Assembly: GCF_001577835.2 (NCBI RefSeq)
Contig: NC_029519.1
Location: 35,354,775-35,418,774 of the forward strand
Origin: Coturnix japonica
Lineage: Eukaryota > Chordata > Aves > Galliformes > Phasianidae
DNA length: 64,000 nt
Direction: 5' to 3'
Part shown: piece by piece, positions 1 through 13,500 of the stretch
Numbering within the stretch: the first letter of the stretch is position 1
Layout of the letters: each line of letters begins with the position of its first letter
The notes under the pieces: model-generated
Database searches by the model: none
The model's input: only the letters and a program-made list of their open reading frames with translations
What the model was told of the DNA's origin: nothing
Translations under genes and position numbers: made by a program

Positions 1-2085
1 AACTTGCTTGTTATTCGTATTAATTCCTAGTGTGACAAACTAAAGACAGTGTGGGGAGAGAAGATATATTCTGTCTCTACCTCCCCCTTCAAGTTTAGGC
101 TCTTGATTATTTTCCCCCCATTTCGGCCTTCTGAATTCATCAACTCCAAGAACATAATACAAATTATTCCAAATATTTCCTAGTACAGGCACTCAAGTGA
201 GAAATTCCCTGCATCATATTTCACATTGACAGCTTAAAATTAAAAAGCAACCAATAGCTTTTTAAAAAAACAGCACTTCTCTTTGTCCTCTGAAGAACTG
301 GCCCTTCAACCTCGAGTCTGTGATGACACTACAAGATTTCAAGGTAATCTCTTCTAATGACCACAAAAAAATACAGAAAACATAACTGAGACACAGCTAG
401 CAGTGCTCACCAGTTCAAGTACTTGAACAAAACTAACAGTAGTAGATATTTTACAAGCTTTATTTAATAGATAATCAGATGTTAATTACGTGTCCTCCGA
501 AAAACGAAGCATATTAACATTTTTCATTTTAACAACCTGTTTGCAACAAGAAATAGTTTGGTAACCCAACTGAGGCTGAGCAAAGCTCAACATCGTGATG
601 TTTTGTTGGCTTTGGGGAAAGAAACAAGTATTAAGTACTGAGTTTCCTCTTGATAAACCCCCAGCCACATCACCCATATTAATAGGAATGACAAGAGATT
701 GAAGGCTTTATTATCAACATACTGCTAGTATGCAATTAGAATTTTTTAAACGCCACATTCCCCAGGACTCTCTCTTTTCTACCAGAGACTTTCAAAAGCA
801 CAAAGTTTTTGAGCCAAATGCTGACTTCACTGCTGGACAGCGACCTGGACAAGGAGAGATCAGGCTGGTTTGGGCCCTCCAAACTGTCCCAGCATAAACA
901 CGTAGGGCAAATGGGTGAGATCAGTATGACATGAAGACAATTAATATGCAAGATAGAACTTGAAAGCCAAGAGAGTTATAAGATATAATTAGAAAGGAAA
1001 TAATACCAGAGAGCAAGGACTGAAAGGAATATTGTCTGAGTGAAGATCATTATTAGTGACATAATAAGATATAATGGACAAACCGCCATTACATTCATTA
1101 ACCATGACCCAGGAAAAATGAGGTTTATTGCACTGTAATAGAGGATTAAGTGTTGCATCTCAGGGTACTGATATTCCAAGGCACTTCACAATGCTTTTCA
1201 GCTGGTGGTTATCAATTTACACGCTCTTGAAAGAACGCCGATACTAAAAAACCTGAAGTCCATGTTCAGTGTACCATGAAGCTGAATTAGTCATCAGAAG
1301 GCTGTTTCTTTTTAAGTGTATATTCATTGAGTTTAAGTATTCTCACTTACGGCCAATATATATATATTTTAATTAATTTTTATAATTCCTTCCAAATGAT
1401 GATTAATTTATTAGCCTTAAACTCATAATAGCAATCTTTTTCTACTCAACCCTGTACTGCTGCAACGCAACGCTGCCATTTCAGCAAATGGAGTGAAAAG
1501 CATCCCGAGGGCCAGGAAACAAGAAATGTATGTGCGTGTCACATGAAGTGGCTGCTCCCAATTAAGTCAGGAGAAAATCTGTAACTCCATTATCTAATTA
1601 TGCTGTTGCCAATCACTTCATAGATGCTCAGGGAAACCCAGGAGAAAAAATACAGCTTACACACAGAGAAGCTATAGCACAACATTGTACCCACGTTTTT
1701 CAAAATACAGTTACCTCAGATCTTAAACAGTAGATTCTGCAGTTACACATATTATCTCTAATGATTAATATTCCTACAGACATGAACACAGACTGTATAT
1801 GCATCTAAAATTAATGAAGAGGCTGATGATGTTGTAAAATGGAAACATAACTACAGATTGACAATGTTGTTGCACATTGACAACTTTATGCATTTTCTTG
1901 CTTGAGATACTCCTCGAGACCACAAAAATGTAAGAAACATTTCTTACTGAAATCAGTGTCTAGAAAAAAACAAGAAATTTACAATGTGAATACTGTCTTT
2001 CTGTTAGGATATGGACAACTCACTGTACTTCACACCTCTGTGATCATCAGAGTGCATATTCTTCAATATTCTTATTCAATATTCT

Positions 2086-2152
2086 TGGGGGTTGGACTCG
2101 ATGGTCTCTAGAGGTCCCTTCCAACCCCTACAATTCTGTGATTCTGTGATTC
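2086..2152 (+). repeat. CR1 LINE, 3' end fragment
   Basis: The stretch GGGGGTTGGACTCGATGGTC, followed by AGAGGTCCCTTCCAACCCC and ending in two ATTCTGTG-type units, is the canonical avian CR1 3' terminus. Only about 67 bases remain, so it is strongly 5'-truncated, as is usual for CR1. It lies in WWC2 intron 1, antisense to the gene. Confidence 0.93.
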
Positions 2153-5100
2153 AAAATGAGTGTGTGCATTACACTCATGGACATGACATTTTCAACACAT
2201 TATACTGTGCAGGAACACCATATTCTGCTGCATTTCTTCTCTGACTCCATTTCTCTCCAAGATCTCTTAAGAATGAAGGTGCTTGTAACGCTGGATATTA
2301 CCCATATCATGATTAGGACTCTACTTTATCAACAGGAAACTCCAGAGTTTTGGAGTACTGGCAGCCCCACAGTAACTGCTGGCCAGGATATAATTTCTGA
2401 GACATTCTCAAAGTCTTTGCTCCCTTCTAAACTCAGCAGACTTCTGTAGCATATTTCAAGACTCGATTCTATCTGTACACTGAAGAGCTGTGCCAGCAGA
2501 ACTAGAGATGTTTTGCTTAGACTGACTTGATGTGATTTATAATATATAGGGATGAAGCACATGGGGAAGAGAGAAAAGTAACAGTAGTCACATCTCAGAA
2601 AACTGGGGATGGTCAGGAGGAACACAAAAAGCAAACAACAAATCTGAGGCTCTTTTCCTCAACTAGAAAGGACAAAAATGCAGCTTGGTAAGAGGTGAAC
2701 AAAAATAGCTGACAAGATTCTTCTTCATGTCTTTTAAAAAGACTTCCAAGAATACTTTCTTTGTTGTGTAACACTTGACATACAGTTAACACCTGGAGTT
2801 TTGAATTCAACTGTATCTAGGGTCAATACTCAACTTCTAGATGCATTTGAAAACTCTCAAATCTGAGCTATCCTCTACCAAAAATGACCTTGTGTTCTTT
2901 CCCTTACAGCAATAATCTAGTAAGACACCTGTATGAAGTGTCATCCAGCTTAAACTTCATACCCATTCATTCTTGTACACAGAACGATACATAATGATGC
3001 ACAATACACGTTACTGCCTTCTCTTACAATGAAGGACTCGCTACTACTATTTTAAAAAAGACTCCCAACTGTTCTAAAAAAATACATATCTTCACGCTCT
3101 GGGAACTGAGGAGACAAAAGTTACATCTATTAAAACATAAATGAAGAAACCCAGTGACTACACGTACACCTACCCACACCTGGCTCACTTAACCACACAC
3201 ACACACACACCCTTTGAGAAGGCTGTACAGTAACTTACACAGCACAACAGTGACACAACTTCTGAACACCTCCTCACAAATACTTCCAGTTAGCACAAGG
3301 TCACAGAATAGGAACATACGATCAACATCAGCTCATTTCTTACTTATTCTGAAAAAGCATAACTAATACATTCTCATTTTCATTCAGTTGCTCAACAGTA
3401 ATTTTAATGATCTGGTCAGGCAAATTAATGTAAAAATAGAAGAAGAAAAGCGTTTAAATTCTTTACTAGACCTCCTAATTTACAGTTCAAATTGGATCTT
3501 AAAATCAATTCAACCCTAGTTTCTAATGCTCCAAGCACTGTGAATTTGGAAGACTCATAAATCCATCTTCTCATCCCACCCCAAATATGCTGCCCAATAT
3601 TCAGGCACCCAAGATGGATTTCTCATACAAAACTCAGGGGTGCAGTTCATCTCATTAACTTCAGGAGTTAGTTAACTTACCCAAATCACTCCTTTACGCT
3701 CCCCTATGGAGAAGAATTCAGCACATCTGTTTAGATTGAGGATGAATCACACTCCGAAGGTTTCCCTCTTTTCCTACTGACTATAGAGACTCTAAATACA
3801 AGGTTCCTGACCCAACACAAGGCAACTAAATTTAGGCTGGACAAACACTTAGTAGTAATGCCCAGGTAGCCAAGCACATGCAGAACTGTAGGTATCCCTG
3901 CACTGCAGGCTCTGGCAAGAAGGGGACCAGTGCTTTTCTCAATGGCTGAGGTCCATATCCACAGGCAGCTCAGTTACACTACATTGGGAAGATGATTTTC
4001 TCTTTTATAAATCAGTGTCTGAATCTGCAAAGGATTCAAAAAAAGAAAGAAAGAAAAACCCCACCACATTCCCTAACTTTAGAAAGTGGTAACTGGGCCA
4101 TTTACCTGTAGAAAGTGGCAGAGTTTTCATGCTCATAGAACGCTCTTTCCCTACATGCTCACTCAAGTCTATAACCATGCAATTCTCACACACCATTTCT
4201 CTCTTCAAAATCCCATTCATGACTCTGTTGACAGGATCTCAGTTTCTAAACACTGTGTTCTCAGCACAGCAGTGCCTCTCATTCAGACACCAGTCCAAAG
4301 ACACTATGTACAACCTTCCTATTGCTTAGGTACATTCTGTTTTAATCAGGGTGCTATTAAGATAAACTACCGCTTCATTACATGTATTATTGTGAAAGAG
4401 TTATTCAGTGGGCATCTGCATGGCATGAGAACGCATCAGAGAAGGACTTGCGTAGTGGCAGCCGGTCTTACAGTGGCAATTGGTCCTCAAATAACAAAAG
4501 GTCAAGAGCCTGTTCACCTGGCTCACAAGGTTTCTTTCCACAATCATTTTCTCAGTGAACAAATGCCCACACTTCAAGGGCATGGCACATTTTCAACACC
4601 AAAACACGGTCAGCAAGTAGTTAAAATTAAACACCGCTCCATTCTTTGTGAAAGCTTTCAGTAATATCAGCTGATGCTGATGGATGCCTATATCCAGCAT
4701 AGCATGAGCCCCATCAGCCTGCCATGTGTCACACACACTGGTGTAGGTAGGCAGGCACGCCCAGCCGCACACCCAGCATTTACACGTAGCTGGCAGCAGC
4801 ACCTTGGCAGCAACGTGCTTTCACTGCCTGTAGCACTGCAGGTACTCGAACTAACCGCAGAGCAGGAATTCACGGCGCAGCTATGCACATTTAGCTGAAA
4901 AACACTTCTCCACTCCATCAGCAGGTATTTCCCAGGCACATTTCACAATTTTCACTCATTACCCAGATTTCACATTGCTTCGTTCCTGGTAATAAAAAGA
5001 TGAATAAAGCAGTCAAATGTACATACAAAGAATGGAAACCTGCCCTAACTGGGAGAAGGTTCCAGTTCTCAAGAAATCATACAAGTGTAGCACCATTTTT

Positions 5101-8100
5101 AATAGCATGCTGTTTCTATCCTATGATTCCTTTAAGGTCTCAAATACTTACAACAGACTGTAGATTATAAATAAATATATGCTTTGGGTTTCAGAGCATT
5201 TCTTGGTAGAAAAAAAACAACCATACCGACGTGCAGTTAAGTGCTTATATTAAGGGATGCATGTAAGGCAGCTCACTGCCTTGCAGCAACACAGAACGGC
5301 TGGGTAACATCCAGTATCTACTGCTGGGCCCACACCTCTCACAGCTGTTTCTCAAACACACACTTGATTTCTAGTACTGAATGACATCTCCCATATTACA
5401 AACAAGTTACGGGTTTGTATAGATAGGACAAAAGCACGGGCAATGTTTTTTTAGAGTACTGAATAAACGGTTTATTCTCTATAATTCAATCAGAAGTCGT
5501 TTAGAAATGATCTGCTAGAGAGCAGTGTGATGAATGATGGGTCTTAGCTCTCATTCAGAGAGCTCCCCTCATTCAGTACTAGTGGTGCTGCCACGGGGCC
5601 CAGCCAGGGCTGCCCACTGCCCCTGCTGGCTGCTCCTGCTCAGCTTCCTGTGCTGTACCATGGCACACAACCATCCATGGTATTCTGTAGAACCATTCGC
5701 ACTGCTTAGAAACAACAAGCTAATACCAGTGACTGGCTTAGGAGACAAGCAGTAAGTGCAGCAGAAAACTCTACTCTGTTCCCCAAATGTTTTTTGGGGT
5801 AACTGTTGTTCTTGATTTGTTGAAAATATATCACTGCCAGAAGGACAAAAACAGGAGCCCAGTGTCAGCTCACTGTCCCTCTACAGGTGCTTCTGAGAAG
5901 GCCACAGCCTGAGCGGCAGAGACCCAGAGGGGAGGAACGCTCTGGGGAAGGAAGGGCCCACACCCACTGCCCGCAGGACCAGGTCACACCGCCAGCAGGC
6001 GTGCCGTTCTGTTTCCTCTTCCTTCTGATGATGATAAACTGTTTTTGCCTTCAACTTACCATCAGTGAAGGAAAAAAACAACATGCTGAACACAGCTGTC
6101 CATTTTGTTGCACCATTTTAGCAGCAGAAAATATGAAAGAAACCAAACGCTTCAGTCAAAAGGAATACAAGAAAAAAATAAATAAATCTCTTTATTCATA
6201 ATTTATCCCTTCAGCATGGTCAAGTTCAATGCAAAGAAGACAGCTGCAAAGGTTATGGGATGGAGGAGTGGAAATGGGCAGCGCCATGAGCGTTTTCTCC
6301 TGTGTTCTTCCTGGCCACAGCAGTTGGTTCTGCACTGGCATGTAAGCACTATAATGTTGGACACCTGGAATGTCAGGAATGTCTGATAACCATAACCTCG
6401 TGCAGGGGTAACTCCACAGCCATAAACCAGCAGCACGACCTTTGAGCTTTTCCCTTGGAATGCTCAAATGCAGCAACATTATGAAAAGGCTATTTAGCAC
6501 AGTGCTGCTACAGGTTATTTGTGTATGTGCTTGGACAATGTAGAGGGAACCCCTGTTGTCAATCAAAAGCCCCATTAAGAAAATTAGCTATTACTACTAA
6601 TCTAAGGCCAGAAACTCCTTTATATGAGACCAGTGAGCTTTAATGCTCCCAATCCCACAACTACTGCCGGCAAACCTGACTTGTAAATGTTTCCTTTACC
6701 TGTCTTCTCTCACTTCACTTCTCATTTCATACATTTATTATCAAAATATTTCTATATAATAGAAAGACACACATTTAGAGACGGCAGCCAGTTATCTATG
6801 AAAGGGTTAACTCACAGGACATGACTGTAGCATGGAAATACCACCTGGGAAACTCCAAGAAAGAATGCAGTCAAAACTGGGCAAAAAACCAAACTGTAAC
6901 AGTAACGTCAGCATTAAAAGATCTTTCCTATTCCCAGCCTTTCCAGCTCCTCCTTTCTAATTTCATACACACACCAGCCCAAGTAAACTCTACAGAAAAT
7001 AACTGTGAAAATGTTGTTCTGTGAGCTCCACTTTCCTCCTCCTGCAGGCAAATAATCGCACTGTAAGGGACCTTTGGATTTACAGACAGGATATTATAGA
7101 GGATATTATAAAGGCTCCTCGCCAGGCTGTGCTCCCACAGAAGGCAGCAGGACGGCTGCCCATTCCAGTAGCAGGAAACTTAAATGTGCGATGAGCACTT
7201 TTGAGAAGTACCATCCATCTGAGCCTCTCAAATAACCTCACAAACACCTCACTGCAGCACTGCGCAGCGCTTGGGCCAAGCACACCAATCATTCCACAAG
7301 CAGGGACAAGTGAACTTGAGTTAACTGCCCGAGGTCACTGCAATTCACATGCGGACCAACTGCTCTCTAGGGGAGACCGTGCCATGCTCTCACCATTACT
7401 CTCAATACCGAGCTCCTTATGCCCACGCTCCCAGCTTTTCACCCAATCTCTTGTTTTATGATAGCTTTTAATGCAGACTTCATGAAAACATCGTGAACCT
7501 TGCAGTAACCAGCAGCTCCTGTTGCAAAAACACAGAACCAGATCCCAGTTTAACCGGTAAATGGACACTTGGTCAACACCTGGCACTGGTGAACCCTATT
7601 TCCAGATGCTACCAGAGAAGTAGCAGTCTGTAAAATGGATTAACAGCTATTCACCTGGAAAGGGCACAAACACACCACTGCTGTGATACAGCAGTATCTG
7701 TAAACAGTGCACTATCATGAAAAAAAGAGAGGGAATATATTTGCATCACAATACCAATGGAGAGAACATTAAAAAGTCTGATGGCTCTTGCTGCAAATGG
7801 TTCCACAGTTCCATCATTTCAGCTACAGTTCCAAAGAAAGCAGCCTCTGGAAAAATCCATCCATCATAGAGAGCAGGGTGATGGGCAACAGCCCAAGAAG
7901 CACATATATTACAGATGGACACAAGTCACAAAACTGCACTCAAGTGAGATAACAACTAAGGGCAAATGAATTCAAGTTTTTGTATTTCTTCCTTCTGGCA
8001 ACAAGGTTGGAGGAATGGGCTATTGACAGCAGTTATGTAACAGGAAACATCCAAGCAACTTCCCTTCCCACACACCCAGTCCTAGACACTGCCTTCGATA

Positions 8101-10069
8101 GTAAGGGGGAAAAAAATAATCCACAGCACCAAACACTGAACCAAAACCAAGAATGAATGCAGCAAGCTCTCTAGTAGCCAATAGCAGGAATACTGCACGT
8201 AACTCCATTTATTTCAGCAAGGCTCTCTATTTAAAAATGACATAAACCAACTTTTACCTCTTGTGCCAAACATCTTCCAGGTCAGATACACTTTACAGTT
8301 CCTAGCAAGGACAAAGTTAGAAAGATAAAAATAAGAAAATTCAAAAAGCCTTTTCTGTGCCCCAGTTCACATCCTCTTTTACTGAGCGCGTTTGGCACAG
8401 TCGTTCAGAGCAGTGGGAATGCTTCCAAAGCAGTAATCTCAAAGATTGCTTAGGAATTCTAGGAGACACCCAACAGGGGAACCTGGGTCTGTCAGAAGAG
8501 CCAACACTCTGCTTATCAGACTGGAATAGGGCTTTCTACCTTTCCAACAGGTAGAAATGCTCCCTTCAGGCTCATTAGCAGCTGGCATCACTGGTTGAAA
8601 AAGATAATTCTACTTCAAGAACTGTACTTCAAGAGAACATGAGACATATTAAAACCTATTCCCCAGCTATGGTCCCTAAATAGTACAGGATAAATGGCCA
8701 TCATTTCTTCAAAGAAGCATACAAACATTGAAACAATAGACCCAATACTGCAAGAAAGATACAAAAATAACGTTTTGCCAATCCTAACTTTCAAGGTGAT
8801 TAAAGTGTATGTGAGGAAGGGAAACGAGAACACCAGAACGAGGTCATTTTGCATGTTTTTAAATTGAATTGCTTAAGCCAACACTTTGAAACGCCAAGTG
8901 AAAAAAAAAACAACAAGGCTATACACGAAAATCACTGAAGAGATTTTCTATCACTGCATCACTTTTAATTGGAGCGAGAGACACTGAGTATTTCTGCCAA
9001 TACCACTGAATTTTTGCTCAGCTCCATGTGGATGGTTCTTGGAATCAGTGGAACATTTGGCAGAAGTCAGAAAGCCAAACAGCTTAAATGTTACCAGGAG
9101 AGGATGCCAGCAGTTCAGATGGGTGCACTTTGCTACTGGAACTTCCCTTCTGAACTCACTCTTAGCGGCACATGCAAAAGGATGAATTCAACTCTCTACT
9201 CCTTCATTTCCTGAGGCTGTCGGGATTGGAAATTAGGGATCCAAAGACAGAAAATGTGTCATTTATTGCACGATGCCCTGAGTAAGTTTAAAGGAATTTA
9301 AGCAGAAGAAGCTGCTGACCTTTATATTAACTACCAAAAATTTAAAAATTTAATAACTGATTGAATAAAGCTACTCAACTAGTAGCACAGCTAAAGAGAG
9401 CAGTACGACCTTCTTCCTTTAGCATCAGAAAGGAACATGAAACAGTCAAATGTTAAGGGTTAATTTACAGTGATGGAAGAGAGAAGAATGATCCCCACTG
9501 GGACGAGGAAAAGAAAAAACAAAATGCTTTGGCCTTGCACACATGCATCAAACTGGACACGTGTTAGAAAGGATTCTCACTGCAGACAGGATGGAAAAAC
9601 AGAGCAGACTCATAAGCAAAATTGTCTTTGAAGTCCCTCTAATGCACTCTTAACTAACCAGCATCTTGTATGCAGTATTTTATAATGAGCCATTAGGGTT
9701 TTTTCCCCTTAGACTTCTTTTTTCTTCTTCTGTTAATCACACAAAGGATTTAAACAAACAAACACGTATTGCTTTAAACTGGCATTTCTTAGGTTTGCAT
9801 TAATCACATTAGCAGCAAGCAGCACAATCGATCTTGACCTTCAGTAAAAATTTAAGACTATCTTAGTCAAGAGTTAGAAGTAAATTCAGCAGTGCATCGC
9901 CACTGCAAAGCTCACAGCCATAGGCACCACAGGAAGTAAGTACCCATAGACAGTCACTCCTCTCTGAATCAGCACCAGTTCTCTGCCCCAGACTTGTACC
10001 AGCAGCCTACAGTCCAGGCCTGCCTTCTTTTGAACTACCAGTCCATGGGCTGCGTTCTACCTGGAAACC
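2153..10069. other. WWC2: Intronic stretch without recognised features
   Basis: Apart from the short (CA)n run, this is AT-rich unique sequence within WWC2 intron 1. The longest open frame (4,086-4,664, plus) opens at a GTG and resembles no family I know. A segment near 5,880-5,990 is modestly GC-rich but too short to call a CpG island. Confidence 0.6.
3193..3211. repeat. (CA)n microsatellite
   Basis: About nine CA units in WWC2 intron 1. Short and uninterrupted; likely polymorphic but with no visible special role. Confidence 0.95.
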
Positions 10070-10540
10070 ACCATGAATCACTGCAGGGACCTGTCCTGTT
10101 CAACATCTACACCAACGATACAGAGGATGCATCAGCGCAATCTCATCAGACTTGCAGGTGAATCCAGAGCAGGGGGAGGCACCAGCACTGCCAAGAACAT
10201 GACACCACTGAAAAGGAATGGGCCAACAGGAACCTTAAGAAATTTGGCAGGGATAAAGAGCCAATCCTGAACGCAAGGAGGGAAAGCCCCTTGCAACAAC
10301 ACAGTCTGGGACTGCTCAGCCTGGGAACAGCCCCAGGGTCCTGGTGGGCAGCGAACTGAACATGAGTCAGCAGCCTGCCAGAGCAGCAAAGGAAGCTCAA
10401 GGCCTCCTGCAGATTAAGGCAAGTGGTTTTCCCCCACCCTAGTCAATACTATTAGACAGCATCTTAAAACACACATTGAGTTTTGGTCCCCCAGCACACC
10501 TGTGCTGACATCCTGGTGACCCCAGAGTAAGGCAGACCGA
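10070..10540 (+). repeat. Old, diverged CR1 fragment (ORF2 3' region)
   Basis: The block contains CCTGTCCTGTTCAACATCT (the LFNIxxxD reverse-transcriptase region of CR1), then GAACTGAACATGAGTCAGCA and a GAGTTTTGGTCCCCC segment. These appear in the order expected for the last part of CR1 ORF2. Many substitutions and gaps make it much older than the tail near 2.1 kb. It is non-functional and intronic to WWC2. The subfamily cannot be called by eye and the ends are approximate. Confidence 0.75.
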
Positions 10541-13500
10541 ATAAATAAACTGGGAGTGGAGAGCCTGTATTACTCATTTTCACACCATCCCAGCTGCCGG
10601 GCAGTTCGCTACTGCTCCAAATGCCAGCACAAGAGAAAGGGTGGAACCACCACCCACCACAGGCCCAATTCAGGTTGTCTCAAGGCTTGTTCAGAGCAGA
10701 GCATCCAGCAGCCACTGAATTCTAGTCCTTCATGGCAATTGCCTACAATACTGTAATATACATGGCTGCTAATACTATTACTCCGTAAGAGTAAGCTATT
10801 AAAAACAGGTAAACAAAGTATGTAAAACTGGAGAGGTGCTTAATTATAGCATGCAGTTTTTTTTACACGGTGAAGATGAGATGACTGGTTTTGGTAGGCT
10901 GAGAATGTTTTGGAGCAGCAATGAACTTCATCTAGATGCAAAGCCCCGTTACTGAAAAAGTGAAGATACGTTTGAGAATGGCACGTAAATTCCAAACATG
11001 TTAGAAAATGGAACTGCTCAGGTAATTAGGAAAATGGCTGATTAGTACGCGTCCTTCATCTACTAATTACTTGAATCTCAAAGTGAGGTGAGGTAAATCA
11101 ACAAAGAGCCCAATCCCACAAAGGATAAGCAGCTTCCCAGAGCAAGCCAAGGAAACGCCCCACGCACAGCCTCCTGCTTCATAGAAGGCAAGGGCAGCCT
11201 TTCCACAGGCTTCACCAAGGACAGAACCAAACCACAGCTGTGATTATGCTTACCTGAGTTCCTCTAGGTTTGCTGAAACCAAACCTCGAGATTATACCCC
11301 TCTGCAAGGGGCTTTACTCCTACCATTCTATTTTATTTTAAGTCAAAATTAGTTCCTTAATAAGGAACTGCTCCAAAGAGTAAGGAGAGATTGAAATAAT
11401 TGCTAATGACACCAAGAGCTGCAAGACTCAAATACTGAGTAGTGGTGCTTCCATAGAAAAACAGTGTCTAAGCATAAACAGTGGATTATACGGTAATCCC
11501 CCACCTTGTATGTATCTTCTGTACTGGCAGAGGCAAGTTGCCATAAGGCAGCATTACAGTAAATTCAGCTGACTAGAAAGCTGCAATTTCACAGGCTTCT
11601 GCTATTTCTTACACGCCGTATTTTTAAATGATTACTTCACAAAAATCACTTCAGTATTTCACTAAATGTAAAGTTTTTACACTGCGTGAGTAATGAAAAC
11701 CCTCAACATCAGCTCACGCAGTGGAAGTACGCAGTCACCCTGTGCCAGGATCGGCATTACGTCTCCATTCACCATTTATTATTCTCTTAAACTGAATAGA
11801 GAAGATTGCTCTTAAGAGATAGCCCAGATACAAATCTCCACTATCCAATTACTCGTGTCATCTCTTTAAACTCCTCAATGAAAGGCTCATACGATCTCTC
11901 ATAAATCAATCTACATCAGTTGCTTTTGTGAAAAATCTTTAACATAAATATTAATACTTGGAGATACTATTTTTCCTCCGATTCTACATGATATCCTCAG
12001 GTTCCTTTGGGAAATTACCTCATGTATCATTCAAGCTTTTAAAACAAAATGTATCTGCTTGGAGGCCAGACTTCTGGCTTTCCTACATCAGCCGATTTCT
12101 ACAAGTATTGGAAAGCTTTTAAAAATAAATAAAGAAATGGGGGCACTGTAATGAAATAGGAGTCAAACTCCCAACCCATTGAAAATGCCATCAGATATTT
12201 CAACACTCTACAACGTATGAAGTAAAGCAATTAAAACAAATGCAAGGAAAATGAACAAAGAGAGATGTGTACAAGCACGGACTTTGACCTAACAAGAACA
12301 GATTTCCAAACTCACGACACTAAATACAATTCTTTTATAGCTTATGTGTGAGCACTGAGCACGGCTAAAGCTGTGCAATAGAAAGCATGTGAACAGGTTA
12401 GGGGAGAAAAAGAGGATCGTGATTATTCTCAGTCCAGCAAAAAAATCTGCTTTCTGCGTTTCAGACTCTGGGGACTCCATAGTAAGTTTAAGAGGAGAAG
12501 CTGGAATTTCCTGATCTGGCAGATATAACTTCGGGTTGGGGAAGGATAATTCTCAAAAGAGCTTTCAAATGTGGGCTTGGAATTCTGCCGGACAGGACAA
12601 TGATTGATTTAAATCAGACATAAAGTGAGAGATTTGATCTTCTGTCAAGCCATTGAAATGGCTGGAGTTAGAGGAATCATCACTGCTGCATTTTTGTTTA
12701 ATGAAAAATCCATTCTCTCACATTTTGTTCTAAATATTTCAGTGTGCTTGGCTGACCATCGTTTGATGCTTTCAGCTGTCAGTACACTAAGCGTCTCTCT
12801 TTGTGCCGTGCTATAAAGACCTGAACTTTTACAGGCAAAACCAGTAAGGAGGAGGGAAGACTCCCGCAAAAGAATAATGCACTTAAGTTATTTCCTAATG
12901 GCGATCTGCACAGCTCTTCTGTTGCTTTCAGTACATGTTGATTTTGTCTTCTCCAAATCCAATTCCCGTGTTTCATTGGTTTTTTACACTGGTCAAATAC
13001 TGGGAAAAACTGCTCCTTACGGAACTCCTGGTAAGAGGGTCTAAGCTCTGTCCTTATTGCTGATATCGCTGCTTTGTGCCAAAGGTAGAAAAAAATGCTT
13101 CATTTTGTGAAGCACATTTTTTCTCCTCCACCTCACTACTTTTTCTGTGTTAAAACCACTGTAGATCTGTCCCTTTCCTTTGCCATAGTTAGATTGTTAC
13201 AGGGTTTATTATTCTGTTTACATAACTACTACACATAGCAACACCTCTTCAATGAAACAGTGACATCCAAAAGCAGTGGAGTAACAGTCCGACTTGTTTC
13301 TTAAAATTAGGGCATTTCAATCATTACCAGCATTCTTGAAATAACACAAATAAGACTTCTTTCCAGAAGTGATTTCTGCTTTCAAAAGCCTTCACAAAAC
13401 ATATTTGGCTTTCAGTGGTGACTTCATTTGACCAGAGCCTGCAGAAGAAAAGCACACCCTTACACATTAGAAATAGTCAGGGTTTGCAAGGGAACAGAGA

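Noticed and set aside
4086-4664. 192-codon plus-strand open frame in WWC2 intron 1
   Set aside because: Opens at GTG, no recognisable domain, no splice or promoter context; likely a chance frame.
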